The translations under genes and the position numbers were made by a program. DNA of 64,000 bases from Pseudodesulfovibrio aespoeensis Aspo-2 (GTDB lineage Bacteria > Desulfobacterota > Desulfovibrionia > Desulfovibrionales > Desulfovibrionaceae), in contig NC_014844.1 in the NCBI RefSeq assembly GCF_000176915.2, forward strand, positions 2,790,001-2,854,000. Reading direction: 5' to 3'. Positions 53,190 to 63,214 of the stretch are shown piece after piece (the stretch's first letter is position 1; every line of letters begins with the position of its first letter). The notes under the pieces were generated by a model, which had not been told where the DNA came from, did not search any database, and saw nothing but the letters and a program-made list of their open reading frames with translations.

Positions 53190-53471
53190 ACGTTCAGAGG
53201 AAAGTAGGAATAGCCGCAGCCCGGTCACATGTCAACAGACGAATGCAGAAAATTCCGGAAATTGGTCCCAGGCACGCCCGCCCCCCCCGCCCGGGCCGCA
53301 GGGCCTTGCGGCGCAAAGGGCGCGCCGCGCGCTTGTTCTCTCCACGCGTCAGGCCCTCTTGACAAAACCGTGGGCGTGACAGACAGTTACAATCACTGTC
53401 ACTCACCGGGACACGGCTGGTGCCCAAGGAGCCGGACGCGGCGAAGCCTCCCACAAACAGCATGTGACGCC

Positions 53472-54125
53472 ATGGACTATTTCAACGACGAGGAGCGGGC
53501 CAGCCAGCGGGATTTCGCGACCATTCGCGACCGCGTCTTTGCCCCGGCCACCTACCTGCTGGCCCGGCTCGGCGTCACTCCCAACCAGATTTCCGCAGCC
53601 GGGGTCGGCTTTCTCGTCCTGGCCGGGCTGATGCCGCCCTCCCTGGCATGGCTGGGCACCTTGGGCATGGCCCTCTACGTACTCTGCGACGGGCTCGACG
53701 GTCCCCTGGCGCGCAAGATGGGCAACACCCATCCCGGCGGCCTGCTGGTGGACATCGTGGCCGACCAGCTCGGCGTGGTCATCCTGCCCGCCGCCGCGGT
53801 CTACCATTTCGGAGCCTGGGGGCCGGCCATGGTCCTCTTTGCCGCCTCCTACGTCGCCTTCATCGGGCTGGTCATCTACGCCAACGAGCTGAAGGTGGAG
53901 CTGCGCCGGTTCATCCGCTCCAAATACGTGTTTTTTCTGCTCTACCTCGGCTCGCTCCACCTGGACACGGATCTGGTTTCCTATTTCTGCGGCTTCTTTG
54001 CCCTCTATCACCTGATGGAGATAGGTGTAACCCTGCACCGCATCTACATATTTCACGCGGCCCGCCACGCCGCCGCGCCCCCTGGCGAGGCAGCCCCACC
54101 CCAGAAAAGGCGCAATATTCCCTGA
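53472..54125 (+). CDS. CDP-alcohol phosphatidyltransferase family protein
   Basis: A 217-residue polytopic membrane enzyme. The family motif D-G-x2-A-R-x8-G-x3-D-x3-D is seen in CDGLDGPLARK...GGLLVDIVADQ. About five hydrophobic helices follow. These enzymes attach a CDP-linked lipid to an alcohol (glycerol phosphate, inositol, choline and others); the substrate is unclear because no partner gene is near. No strong ribosome binding site before ATG 53472. The first gene right of the island. Confidence 0.82.
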   Translation: MDYFNDEERASQRDFATIRDRVFAPATYLLARLGVTPNQISAAGVGFLVLAGLMPPSLAWLGTLGMALYVLCDGLDGPLARKMGNTHPGGLLVDIVADQLGVVILPAAAVYHFGAWGPAMVLFAASYVAFIGLVIYANELKVELRRFIRSKYVFFLLYLGSLHLDTDLVSYFCGFFALYHLMEIGVTLHRIYIFHAARHAAAPPGEAAPPQKRRNIP

Positions 54126-54292
54126 CCGGGCCAGGGCCGTCCCTTGTCCCAACGTCGGCAAAGCGATCCATTTCAGACTATTACGGTCTGCAATGGATTT
54201 GCCTTGACATACCGTCTGTTTCCTGCTCATTTTTCGGGCTAGAATCCGCGGAATTTCCTACCGGATTGATTCACAAAGGGGCCAGACAGGAC

Positions 54293-56563
54293 ATGATCGG
54301 GCTTATCAAGCGAATCAGGCAGAACCTGATTGCCCAGATTATCGTCGCAACCGGCGGCATCATGCTGGTGTGCACGCTCATCCTCATTTACCTGAGCATC
54401 GGCTTTGTCAACTCCCACACCATGTCCGAGCACATCATCACCGCCGACATGATCAGCAAGACCATCAAGCTCGGGCTGCACAACGCCATGCTGCGCAACT
54501 CGCGCGACGAGATAGACCAGATCATCATGAAGGTGGCGGAGATCAACCCCATCACCTCGATCCGGGTCTTCAACAAGGAGGGGGAGATCAAGTTCTCCAA
54601 CAATGATGATGAAAAAGACACCCTGGTCGGCCAGGACTCCCCGTTGTGCCAAGCGTGCCACCAGAGCGACCCGCCCCTGACCTCGCTCAGCCGCACGCAG
54701 CGGGTGCGCGAGTTCTATTCCGAGACCGGCGACCACCTCTTCAGCGTGCAGACCCCCATCGAGAACTCGGCGGAATGTTCGGGCGGCCCCTGCCACTTCC
54801 ACCCGGCAGACGACGCCATCCTCGGCACCATGGAGCTTGTCTTCTCCTTTGACTCCACCGATGTCCTGGTTTCCGACTACCGGTCCGGCCTGATCGTCCT
54901 TGGGACCATCTTCTTCATCATCACCTCCGGCGGCATCTTTGTGGGGCTTCGCCAGATCATCACCAAGCCGCTCTCTCTGCTCATAAAAAGCTCGCGCGAC
55001 ATCGCCGAGGGGCGGGCCACCCGCGCGGATGTGCCCACCACCGCACGCCCCGACGAACTGGGCGAACTGGCCCGCTCGCACGAGGCCATGGTCCGCGCCC
55101 TGCACGCCAAGCAGCAGGCTCTCAACGAGAAGATGCTCGAATACGAGCTGCTCTTTGACAACGTCCCCTGCGTGGTCACGGTTCAGGACCGCAACTACAA
55201 GCTGCTCGAATACAACAAGGAGACCCGCGAACGGTTCAGCCCGTTTCCCGGTGCCTACTGCTATCAGGCATACAAGGGCATCAACGAGCGGTGCGAGGAA
55301 TGTCCGGTGGAGAAGACCTTCCAGAACGGGCTGGCCCATTGCAGCGAGGAGAGCCGACGCAACCCGGACGGCACGTACTCCCACTGGATCGTCCACACCG
55401 CGCCCATCAGGGATGTGAACGGCCAGGTGACCAAGGCCATGGAGATGTGCCTGGACATCACCGAGCGCAAGAAGCTCGAGGAGCGGCTCAAGGAATCGGA
55501 GAAGAAGTACCACACCATCTTCAACAACGTGCCCAACTCCATCTTCGTGGTGGACAACACCACCTTGAACATCCTCGACTGCAACACCACGGCGTCGTCG
55601 GTCTATGGCTACACGCCAGAAGAGCTGATCGGTCGCCCCTTCATCACGGTCGTCCACCCGGACGAGGCCGAGCGCATCCGCGCGCAGTTGCAGGCCTTTA
55701 CCGCCATCAATCAGGTCAAGAGCGTGCGCAAGGACGGAACGTCCTTCTTCGTGGACATCATGCAGGCGGTCTCGGCCCACTCGGACATGGAATACCTCCT
55801 GATCAGCACCACCGACATCACCGAGCGGCTGGAGGCCGAGCAACTGCTCTTCCACGCGGGCAAGATGGCCACCCTGGGCGAGATGGCCACAGGCGTGGCC
55901 CATGAGCTGAACCAGCCGCTCACGGTCATCAAATCGGCCAGCAATTTCTTCATCAAGAAAGTCAACGCGGGGGAGACCATCCCGGCCCAGACCATCGCCA
56001 CCCTGGCCCGCGAGGTGGACAGCTATGTGGACAGGGCCACAAAAATCATCAACCACATGCGGGAGTTTGGCCGCAAGGCGGACCAGGGACTGGAGCGGGT
56101 CAACGTCAACGACGCCATCGGGCGCGCCTTCACCCTGCTCACCAAGCAGTTCGAGGTCCACGGCATCACCGTGCGCTGGGAGCTGGCCGACGGCCTGCCC
56201 GCGGTCATGGCCTCGCCGGACCAGCTGGAACAGGTGGTCATCAACCTCCTGGTCAACGCCCGCGACATACTTGAGGAGAAGACAGACGCGGCCAATTCTG
56301 ATACGCCACTGATAACCGTGCGGTCACGAACGGACGGCAACAGGGTCTTCATCCAGGTGGAGGACAACGGCGGGGGCATCCCCGAACCCATCATCCACAA
56401 GATTTTCGAGCCGTTCTTCACCACCAAGAGGGTCGGCAAGGGAACCGGGCTGGGACTGTCCATCAGCTACGGCCTGATCAAGAACATCGGCGGGGTCATT
56501 CATGCGGAAAACGGTGAGGCCGGAGCGCGGTTCACCATAACACTTCCAGTCGCGGACAGTTGA
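54293..56563 (+). CDS. Sensor histidine kinase with a heme-binding-type (CxxCH) extracytoplasmic domain
   Basis: A 756-residue membrane kinase. Helices at about 13-36 and 198-218 flank a periplasmic domain with CQACH (119-123), a c-type heme motif, and CSGGPCH (162-168), a CX4CH variant. Then HAMP (about 220-275), a Cys-rich PAS domain (about 285-395, with CYQAY...CEECP), a second PAS (about 410-520), HisKA with VAHELNQPL and HATPase with GGGIPEP and GTGLGLS. Likely a redox, O2 or NO sensor. Stop is 1 bp before the next gene, a receiver-kinase fusion. Confidence 0.88.
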   Translation: MIGLIKRIRQNLIAQIIVATGGIMLVCTLILIYLSIGFVNSHTMSEHIITADMISKTIKLGLHNAMLRNSRDEIDQIIMKVAEINPITSIRVFNKEGEIKFSNNDDEKDTLVGQDSPLCQACHQSDPPLTSLSRTQRVREFYSETGDHLFSVQTPIENSAECSGGPCHFHPADDAILGTMELVFSFDSTDVLVSDYRSGLIVLGTIFFIITSGGIFVGLRQIITKPLSLLIKSSRDIAEGRATRADVPTTARPDELGELARSHEAMVRALHAKQQALNEKMLEYELLFDNVPCVVTVQDRNYKLLEYNKETRERFSPFPGAYCYQAYKGINERCEECPVEKTFQNGLAHCSEESRRNPDGTYSHWIVHTAPIRDVNGQVTKAMEMCLDITERKKLEERLKESEKKYHTIFNNVPNSIFVVDNTTLNILDCNTTASSVYGYTPEELIGRPFITVVHPDEAERIRAQLQAFTAINQVKSVRKDGTSFFVDIMQAVSAHSDMEYLLISTTDITERLEAEQLLFHAGKMATLGEMATGVAHELNQPLTVIKSASNFFIKKVNAGETIPAQTIATLAREVDSYVDRATKIINHMREFGRKADQGLERVNVNDAIGRAFTLLTKQFEVHGITVRWELADGLPAVMASPDQLEQVVINLLVNARDILEEKTDAANSDTPLITVRSRTDGNRVFIQVEDNGGGIPEPIIHKIFEPFFTTKRVGKGTGLGLSISYGLIKNIGGVIHAENGEAGARFTITLPVADS

Positions 56564-56564
56564 G

Positions 56565-57701
56565 ATGCAGCACACAGTATTACTTGTCGATGATGAAGAG
56601 GGAATCCGCACGGTCCTCAGCCTGGCCATCGCCGATGCCGGGTACGAGGTGCTGACCGCCCAGACCGGCGCACAAGCCCTTGAAATGCTGGGCAAACGCG
56701 AGATTCCGCTGATCGTGACCGACATCAGGATGCCGGGCATGGACGGCCTTGAGCTGCTCAAACGCATCAGGAAGGAATGGCCCGACAGCGAGGTGATCAT
56801 GATCACCGGCCACGGCGACATGGACGTGGCCATCGAGAGCCTGCGCCTGGGCGCCGGGGACTTCATCACCAAACCCCTGCACGAAAACGCCCTGGAAATC
56901 TCCCTCAAGCGCGCCGTTGAGAAAATCTCCATCCGCGACCAGCTGCGCGAATACACCGAAAACCTCGAACACCTCGTCCTCGAAAAGAGCAAGGAACTGG
57001 TCGAGGCCGAACGCATGGCCGCCGTGGGCCAGACCGTGGCCTCCATGTCCCACGCCATCAAGAACGTGGCGGGCGGGCTTGAAGGCGGCATGTTCGTCAT
57101 CGAAAAGGGCCTTGAGCTCGAAAACCGGGAATACCTGCGCCAGGGATGGGAGATGGTGCGCCGCGACGTAGAGCGCATCAAGAACCTCTCCATGGAGCTG
57201 CTCGACTACGCCAAGCCCGTGACCATCACCCCGGTGGACGCAGACCCCAACGGTCCGGCCCGGCAGGTGCACGACCTGATGGCCAAGCAAGCCGAGAACT
57301 GTGGCGTGCGGCTCGTGCTTGACCTGGACGAGTCGCTGCCCTCCATGCGCATCGATCCCAACGCCATCCACCAGTGCCTGACCAACCTCGTGTCCAACGC
57401 CATCGACGCCTGCCAGGACCGCCTTGAGGGCGAGAAAAAGGTCGTCATCCGCACGCTCGACGGCGGCGGCATGGCCGTGCGCTACGAGGTGGCGGACACG
57501 GGCCACGGCATTGCCCCGGAGATCCTGACCCGGATATTCAACTCGTTCTTCACCACCAAGGGCAGCCGGGGCACAGGCATCGGCCTGATGGCCACCAAGA
57601 AGCTGGTCAAGGAAATGGGCGGGGCGATCATGGCCAACTCCGGCATCGGCCAGGGAGCCACCTTTACCATCACCATCCCCACCGCCCACGTCACCACCTA
57701 G
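56565..57701 (+). CDS. Receiver domain-histidine kinase fusion
   Basis: A 378-residue cytoplasmic protein. The receiver (residues 1-120) has VDDEEG, the phospho-Asp in IVTDIRMPG and KP near 104. A coiled linker (about 125-150) leads to a HisKA-like helix (MSHAIKNVAGG) and HATPase domain (NLVSNAIDAC, DTGHGIAPE, GTGIGLM). It is co-transcribed with the heme-motif kinase and probably takes phosphate from it, then passes it on. The same architecture, with a PAS inserted, occurs in the convergent protein at 58257. Confidence 0.88.
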   Translation: MQHTVLLVDDEEGIRTVLSLAIADAGYEVLTAQTGAQALEMLGKREIPLIVTDIRMPGMDGLELLKRIRKEWPDSEVIMITGHGDMDVAIESLRLGAGDFITKPLHENALEISLKRAVEKISIRDQLREYTENLEHLVLEKSKELVEAERMAAVGQTVASMSHAIKNVAGGLEGGMFVIEKGLELENREYLRQGWEMVRRDVERIKNLSMELLDYAKPVTITPVDADPNGPARQVHDLMAKQAENCGVRLVLDLDESLPSMRIDPNAIHQCLTNLVSNAIDACQDRLEGEKKVVIRTLDGGGMAVRYEVADTGHGIAPEILTRIFNSFFTTKGSRGTGIGLMATKKLVKEMGGAIMANSGIGQGATFTITIPTAHVTT

Positions 57702-58256
57702 GCAGGGGGCGGGAAAGCGCCCGATTGCTTCGTTGCTTCGAAAAGGGCAAACCCTCGCGTAGGAAGACTACGCTTCGGGCTTGCCCTTTTCTCGCGCCTG
57801 GCACTCGAACACTTTCCCGCCCCCTGCGCACAGCCCGAGTGGGGGATGGGGAAGAGCGAAAAGACCGATTCTGCGTTTAGGAAGACTATGCGTCGCGGGT
57901 GCATTATTATCGCACACTGCGGGGTCTTTTCTCTTGGTTCCCCAGCTTGGGGGCAGGCGTGATGTGGCGGGTTGGCTGATTATATCGCAACTCTTTTGCG
58001 TGCCACACACCGCAGGATGTTGACGGCCCCGGCCACACGCTCAGGCTGGAAAAAAATGTTCGCGTGCCAGGCGCGAGAGTGGGGCGAGTCTCCCCTCTCC
58101 TCTTCCCGCCCCCCGCCTCCCCTTCCGAAGCAGCCGTTTAGGGGACGCAGGGGGGTCGAGTGCTAGGCGCAAGCGTGGGGCAAGACCGAAGCGTAGTCCA
58201 CTACGCGAGGGTTTGCCCCGCGCGCAGCAACGACGCAATCGGCCCTCCTGCGCCCC
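57702..58256. other. Gene-free stretch with inverted copies of a ~40-bp repeat
   Basis: Bases 57744-57785 (GGGCAAACCCTCGCGTAG...CTACGCTTCGGGCTTGCCC) recur in inverse orientation at about 58177-58220 with a few changes. A weaker direct copy (CTGCGTTTAGGAAGACTATGCGTCGCGG) is at 57870-57898. Each unit is itself a small inverted repeat (CGCGTAG / CTACGC). Further partial repeats of a GCGCCTGGCAC / GTGCCAGGCGC word occur at 57796-57806 and 58065-58073. No gene is present between the two convergent signalling genes. Confidence 0.7.
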
Positions 58257-60179
58257 CTAAACCTGGACGCTGAGTTCGCGGGGGATGGTGACTATGAAGG
58301 TTGAGCCGTGACCCTGCTCGGAGTCCACGGAGATGCTGCCGCCGTGCTGCTGCACGATCTCGTTGGCCACGAACAGGCCGATGCCGGTCCCGGCGATGCC
58401 CTTGGACGAGAAGAAGAGCGTGAACAGCTTGTCGCGGGTTTCGTGGTCCATGCCCGCGCCATTGTCCGTGATCTGGAAGGCGACCTGGTTGGCGTCGCCG
58501 TAAATCTTGAAGAGCACGTTGCCGGGCGCGTCGGGCTCGTTGGCGTTGCAGGCGTCGATGGCGTTCTCAAGGATGTTGCCCAGGGCCGAGGCGAGGATGG
58601 AGGCATCCGCCTTGATGGAGCCCAGGTCCTTGGCCAGATCGAGTTCGAGGAGCACGTTCTTGGCCTCGGCCTTGGTGGACATGGAGGTGTAGGTGTTCAG
58701 GGCAAAGGTGGCGACATCCAGCACCTTCCAGTTCAGTTCGCGCTTTTTGGCGTAGTAGAGGATGTCGAGCACGGTCTGCTTCATGCGGCCCGTGAGGAAT
58801 TGCAGGTCGGTGAAGCCGTCCTCGACGCGGGTGAGGTTCTTGTTTTCCAGCCCGGCGCCCAGGCGGTAGATGGCGCCGTCGATGCCCGTGAGCAGCCCCT
58901 TGATGCCATGGGCCGTGGAGCCGAGCAGGAGGCCCAGGGAGGTCAGCCGGTCCTGGAGCTTCCTGATCTGGGTGATGTCCGTGATCATCTCGATGGCCTC
59001 GGTGATGGCCCCGGAGGTGTCGCGGATGGGCGCGCTCCAGATGAGGACGTTGATCTGCTCGCCCTTACGGTTGGTGACCACGCTCTCCATCTGGTGCATC
59101 TCGCCGTCCTCGAAGGTCTTGATGAGCGGACAGTCGCGGCACGGCGAGGCGCGGTGCATGATCCTCTCGTAGCACAATCCGCCTTCGAGGTCGCCAAGGC
59201 CCTCCTTGTGGCGGGCGTTGGACGAGAGGATGGTGAAATTCCTGTTCTGGACCGAGATGAAGCACGGGGTCTGGTCGAAAAGCTGCTGGTACTTGTGCTG
59301 GGTGGTGCGCAGCTCCTCGCGCAGTTGTTCGGCCTCGCGCAGATCGACCATGAATTCGAGGATCAGCTCGACCTCGTTGTCGCTGGCCGTGATGGGCACG
59401 GTATCCACGGCCACCGAGTGGCGGTTGCCGTTGATGCAGCGGACCACATGCTCGGCCCGGCGCGCCGCCTTGTTGGCGATGGTCCGGGCCACGGGACATT
59501 CCTGCTCGCCGTCGCCCAGGTCGTCGTACATGGCCCAGCTTTTCTCCCCCACCAGGTTGCCCAGGCGTTCGCGGTAGTGGTCGTTGATGGCCACCACCTC
59601 GCGGTTGCGGTTGTGGATGGAGACAAACATGGGCATCTGGTTGAACATGCTCAAGTTGTCCAGGTTGGAGGCAAAGGCGTCGAGGCTGGCGGTCAATCCC
59701 TCGAAGAGTTGGCGGGCGGCCACGCGCCGCTCCACTTCCACAAGCTGGGCGGATTTTCTTTCGACCAATTCCTCAAGGTTGCAGGTGTGCCGTTCCAGCT
59801 CCCGGCGCATGTTGCTGCGCTCCTCGGCCCGATGCAGGGCAAAGCTGAACACGTCGAGATTGATGGGCTTGGTGATGAAGTCCGAGGCGTCGTATTTGAG
59901 GCTCTGAATGGCCACGTCGATGTCCGCATGGCCGGAAATCATGATCACCTCGGTCCTGGGCTCGATGCGCTTGATCTCGCGCAGGAGGTCCACGCCGCTC
60001 ATGCCGGGCATGCGGATGTCGGTGACCACGATGGGATACTGTCTGGACTTGAACAGTTCCAGAGCGTCGGCGACGTTGGCAGCCGCATCGACCTCGTACC
60101 CGGCGTCCTTGAGGGTGATGGACAGGACGGTGCGAATGCCCTCTTCGTCGTCCACCAGCAGGATGGGGAGATGGCTCAT
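58257..60179 (-). CDS. Receiver-PAS-PAS-histidine kinase
   Basis: A 640-residue cytoplasmic hybrid. Receiver (about 1-120) with VDDEEG and VVTDIRMPG, a coiled linker (about 125-165), two PAS domains (about 175-290 and 300-415) each bearing cysteine pairs (QECPVART; RASPCRDCPLIK) like the PAS of the kinase at 54293, then HisKA-like HGIKGLL and HATPase (NILENAIDAC, DNGAGMDHE, GTGIGLFV). The cysteine-rich PAS pattern suggests a shared iron-sulfur or redox signal. Follows the response regulator gene at 60429 by 250 bp. Confidence 0.86.
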   Translation of the reverse strand: MSHLPILLVDDEEGIRTVLSITLKDAGYEVDAAANVADALELFKSRQYPIVVTDIRMPGMSGVDLLREIKRIEPRTEVIMISGHADIDVAIQSLKYDASDFITKPINLDVFSFALHRAEERSNMRRELERHTCNLEELVERKSAQLVEVERRVAARQLFEGLTASLDAFASNLDNLSMFNQMPMFVSIHNRNREVVAINDHYRERLGNLVGEKSWAMYDDLGDGEQECPVARTIANKAARRAEHVVRCINGNRHSVAVDTVPITASDNEVELILEFMVDLREAEQLREELRTTQHKYQQLFDQTPCFISVQNRNFTILSSNARHKEGLGDLEGGLCYERIMHRASPCRDCPLIKTFEDGEMHQMESVVTNRKGEQINVLIWSAPIRDTSGAITEAIEMITDITQIRKLQDRLTSLGLLLGSTAHGIKGLLTGIDGAIYRLGAGLENKNLTRVEDGFTDLQFLTGRMKQTVLDILYYAKKRELNWKVLDVATFALNTYTSMSTKAEAKNVLLELDLAKDLGSIKADASILASALGNILENAIDACNANEPDAPGNVLFKIYGDANQVAFQITDNGAGMDHETRDKLFTLFFSSKGIAGTGIGLFVANEIVQQHGGSISVDSEQGHGSTFIVTIPRELSVQV

Positions 60180-60380
60180 AGCAAAACAGGGCCTCCATGC
60201 GATTTTCGCCGCAGCGAAGACGCGACCCTACACCACCATGCGCCTTTTCTCAACCACGCTTTTGCACAGGACAAAAAGACACCTTACCTGGCGGAATGAT
60301 TCCCCTTTTGCCAATTTTGGCAACCGAAAAGAATCCTGTCCGTCGGCTTGTGCCTGCCCCTGTTGCGTCGTGAGGGCTTT

Positions 60381-60408
60381 CCCCGGCGGCGGGGGCACGC
60401 CGCCGGGG
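60381..60408 (-). terminator. GC-rich hairpin after the response regulator
   Basis: CCCCGGCGGCG / CGCCGCCGGGG, an 11-bp stem with a 6-nt loop, 20 bp past the stop of the minus-strand operon. No T run, so termination is inferred. Confidence 0.6.
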
Positions 60409-60428
60409 AGAGCTCGTTGCATGTATCC

Positions 60429-60785
60429 CTAGGAGTCGAGGGCCTTGTGAATGGCTCCGAGGAGTTCCTTGGGATTGAAGGGCTTCTTGAAAGAGGCCAC
60501 AGCGTTCTTGATGGCCAGATGGATGCCGGAAAGGCCACTGACCACGATGACCGGGATGTCGTTGTAATCCGGGTCCTGTATCATCTTTCTGTAGAATCTC
60601 GGGCCCCATTCGTTGGGCATTTCGAGATCCAGGGTTATGAGATCCGGCTTTTCCTTCTTGAGCTGCTCCAGGGCGTCGGCGACATTGGACGCCGTGCAGG
60701 TCGTAAACCCGTCATCCTGGAGGATATCTTCAAGATACTTGACGATATACGGATCGTCGTCGATGATGAGTATCTTACGAGACAT
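60429..60785 (-). CDS. Single-domain response regulator
   Basis: A 118-residue CheY-like receiver: IIDDDPY, phospho-Asp in TLDLEMP, VVSG and KKP near the end. No output domain, so it likely relays phosphate or acts by protein contact, as DivK-type regulators do. It is part of the operon descending from tmcBA. A 108-bp gap precedes it. Confidence 0.9.
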   Translation of the reverse strand: MSRKILIIDDDPYIVKYLEDILQDDGFTTCTASNVADALEQLKKEKPDLITLDLEMPNEWGPRFYRKMIQDPDYNDIPVIVVSGLSGIHLAIKNAVASFKKPFNPKELLGAIHKALDS

Positions 60786-60893
60786 ATCTTGACCCCCTCA
60801 TGTTGATCGGCGCTCGATCCCCGGGCCGTTGGCCGCCAAGGAAAGCCCCTGTTGTTGTAGTGTATCTGACCTGTTTCATGGTCCGCTCCGTAC

Positions 60894-61298
60894 TCACTTC
60901 ATTTGCAGTGCATGGTCGATGATGGCCTTGATCTCTTCCACCTTGGGCGGTTTCTGGACATAGGCAAAGGGGTCTGGATAGGTGGATTTGCCGATTCCCA
61001 TGATCTTCAGGGCGTGCCTGAAGGTGGTGGCACCCACCGCCGAGAGCATGATGACCGGAACCTGCCTCAGCTCCGGGTCTTCCTGCAACCCCTGATACAT
61101 GACCAGTCCCCCCTCTCCGGGCATCATCACGTCGAGGATGATCAGATCCGGTTTGAGTTCCCAGGCCCGCTCAAGTCCTTCGCGGGCATTGCGAGCCAGG
61201 TGGGGCTCATACCCGCTGGTCTCAAGAAGCGTCTTGAGAAACAGGCGGATGTTGAGTTCGTCGTCCACCACCAGGACCCTCTTCGCGGTACTGTTCAT
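60894..61298 (-). CDS. Single-domain response regulator
   Basis: A 134-residue receiver: VVDDELNIR, phospho-Asp in IILDVMMPG, LSAVG and QKPPKVEE at the C-terminus. The loop between strand 4 and helix 4 is longer than usual (IMGIGKSTYPDPFAY). No output domain. It starts 10 bp after the stress protein gene, so they are co-transcribed. Confidence 0.9.
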   Translation of the reverse strand: MNSTAKRVLVVDDELNIRLFLKTLLETSGYEPHLARNAREGLERAWELKPDLIILDVMMPGEGGLVMYQGLQEDPELRQVPVIMLSAVGATTFRHALKIMGIGKSTYPDPFAYVQKPPKVEEIKAIIDHALQMK

Positions 61299-61308
61299 GT
61301 CGTGCCGC

Positions 61309-62235
61309 CTAGCGTGCGTCCGCAGCCCAGTCGGAATGATTGATGCTTGCCACCGGGCAGGAGGAGCGCAGGACCACTTCCTCCAGGGTGCTGCCTATCT
61401 CAGCTTCCTCGGACGGGATATCCTGCGAGTGATGGGCCATGACCACGAGGTCGCCTTCCTTCTCGCGGGCGTACTTGAGTATCTCCACATAGGGTATCCC
61501 CTCGCGGCACTCCACCTCGAACATCCCGAAGTCACCCATCTGGGCGATGTAGCGGGTCTGGATGCGCTCCCTGGCTCCCTTGAGCCCGGCCTCGATCTGG
61601 GCCTGGGTGGGCTTGCCGCCGAGGTCGCCGGACTGGAGGTTCAGCGCGTGGAAGATGTAGAGCGGACAGCCGATGTCCCTGGCCGCCTTGAGGGCGAACT
61701 GGAACGCGGCGTCTGCGGCCTTTGAGAAGTCCGTGCAGAAGATGATGTTGGAGAACAGGTTCCAACACGTGTTGCACGGGCGGTTGATGATCAGCACCGG
61801 GCACTTGGCGCGCTTGGCCACTTCCAGCATGGTGTTACCCATGATGGAGCGGTGGCGTCCGCCGCCCTCGTCGGACCGGGTGTTGGCTCCCATGACGATC
61901 AGGTCCACGTTCTCCTTGCGGGCGAGCCGCAGGATCTCGGTGGCCGGAACGCCCACGGCGGACTGGATGCGTGTCTTGTAGCCATATTGCTTGAGTTGGT
62001 TGTCATATGTGTTGGACAGTTCCTCTCTGACCCAGGACTCGTAGTCGTCGCCGAGTCCCTCCCTGCTGCCGGTCCGGACATCCGTCACTTCCAGGCTGAA
62101 TCCCCGTGAGGGGACGCCAAGGACGTGAAAGAGGATCAGCTCTGCGTCTTCGCGTTCTGCCAGATCAAAGGCGATCTTGGCCGGGCTGTCGCAGACAGGA
62201 GTGCCGCTGGTTGCAAACAGGATCTTGTTAAACAT
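61309..62235 (-). CDS. Tandem universal stress protein
   Basis: A 308-residue protein with two UspA domains. Domain 1 (about 1-150) has the ATP motif GANTRSDEGGGRHRSIMGNTM (G-2x-G-9x-G-type); domain 2 (about 160-300) has MAHHSQD...GSTLEEVVLRSSCPV. Such proteins bind ATP and respond to energy or redox stress. The gene starts 3 bp after the upstream unknown gene, in the tmc operon. Confidence 0.9.
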   Translation of the reverse strand: MFNKILFATSGTPVCDSPAKIAFDLAEREDAELILFHVLGVPSRGFSLEVTDVRTGSREGLGDDYESWVREELSNTYDNQLKQYGYKTRIQSAVGVPATEILRLARKENVDLIVMGANTRSDEGGGRHRSIMGNTMLEVAKRAKCPVLIINRPCNTCWNLFSNIIFCTDFSKAADAAFQFALKAARDIGCPLYIFHALNLQSGDLGGKPTQAQIEAGLKGARERIQTRYIAQMGDFGMFEVECREGIPYVEILKYAREKEGDLVVMAHHSQDIPSEEAEIGSTLEEVVLRSSCPVASINHSDWAADAR

Positions 62236-62238
62236 GTC

Positions 62239-62775
62239 CTACCCCCTAATGCTACAATGTTCCGGGATCCGCTGGAAGCCAAACTCCCAGGCTACCCCCT
62301 CAATGAACTCGAACAGGGTGTAATCCGTCTCGAATTCCATGATGTTCACCGAGTCACCGAACACAGAGTGCTTGAGCAGCCCGAGCTTCACCGGCATGTC
62401 CAGCAGGCTGTCCAGCTGAAAGAGCCGGAGCTCCTGCTCGACGCCGTTGAACCGCCCGGACAGGGTGCAGAGGATGTTGAACCGGGGTTCGCCCGGAAAA
62501 CCGATCATCTCCACCCGCTTGACCAGCTCCATGTGCGTCAGCATTTCCGTGACGCACCCGGAGCCGGGGCACTGCCCGCACTCGTCCAGAAGAGGCGGAA
62601 TGAACACACTGATCGCCTGAAACTCCGGGTAGCGGCGCACCATCTCGATGAAGGAGCGCAGGGTGTACCCGTCTTCGAGACGCACCCTTCCCGCCAGGGC
62701 GGCCAGAGGCGTTGCCACCTCGGTGCCCGGCTCGGAGAGAATGACCCCGTTTCTTGCAAGCGATACCGTATTCAT
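62239..62775 (-). CDS. Conserved unknown in the tmc signalling operon
   Basis: A 178-residue soluble protein with no recognisable domain. It has a CGQCPGSGC cysteine cluster near residue 75, which might bind a metal or take part in redox contact, and a hydrophobic C-terminal half. ATG 62775 follows GAGAGGG; the longer frame into tmcA lacks support. Position between the tetraheme cytochrome and the stress protein matches the gene order I recall for Desulfovibrio vulgaris, but its function is not known. Confidence 0.7.
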   Translation of the reverse strand: MNTVSLARNGVILSEPGTEVATPLAALAGRVRLEDGYTLRSFIEMVRRYPEFQAISVFIPPLLDECGQCPGSGCVTEMLTHMELVKRVEMIGFPGEPRFNILCTLSGRFNGVEQELRLFQLDSLLDMPVKLGLLKHSVFGDSVNIMEFETDYTLFEFIEGVAWEFGFQRIPEHCSIRG

Positions 62776-62800
62776 CTTCCCTCTCCGTCTCCTTCTGGCG

Positions 62801-63202
62801 CTACTTCCGGTGGCACTCGCCGCAGGCGACCGGCCCCTTGGCCTGGTCGGTGTGGCAGGTGATGCACTGGCGGTGATAGGCGCGCATGAGAGGAGTTTCA
62901 TTATTTACAGGGTTGACCGGATGGCAGGACTCGCAGGTCTCGCCTTCGCTCGAATTTTCCATGTCCATGAGGCCGTCGTCGGTCCTGCCGTGATGACAGA
63001 CCACGCAGTCTTCAAGCTGCGCCTTTTCGTTGTGGGCGTCGTGTTCAAAGGCGACCTGGGGCCTCTTGAGGACACCGAAGGCCTCGGCGGGCACCACGGT
63101 CATGTCGTCCTGGGAGAAGGCCATGGGGGCCAGATAGACGACCACAAGGGCCGCGACGGCGGCGATGAACGCCAAGGAGTGTCTCAGATGTTTCTTATGC
63201 AT
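62801..63202 (-). CDS. tmcA: Type II tetraheme cytochrome c3 (TmcA)
   Basis: A 133-residue exported cytochrome. After a signal peptide (about residues 1-30) it has four CxxCH motifs: CVVCH, CESCH, CITCH and CGECH, and extra histidines (EHDAHNEK, YHRQC) for the distal ligands. TmcA takes electrons from periplasmic hydrogenase through type I c3 and passes them to the membrane Tmc complex. The [NiFe] hydrogenase at 1-4 kb is a plausible source. It lies 12 bp after tmcB. Confidence 0.92.
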   Translation of the reverse strand: MHKKHLRHSLAFIAAVAALVVVYLAPMAFSQDDMTVVPAEAFGVLKRPQVAFEHDAHNEKAQLEDCVVCHHGRTDDGLMDMENSSEGETCESCHPVNPVNNETPLMRAYHRQCITCHTDQAKGPVACGECHRK

Positions 63203-63214
63203 GGTTGGTCTCCC

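Noticed and set aside
53229..53471. N-terminal extension of the CDP-alcohol phosphatidyltransferase
   Set aside because: The added 81 residues are Pro/Ala/Arg-rich without similarity to the family, and the start at 53472 gives the normal domain.
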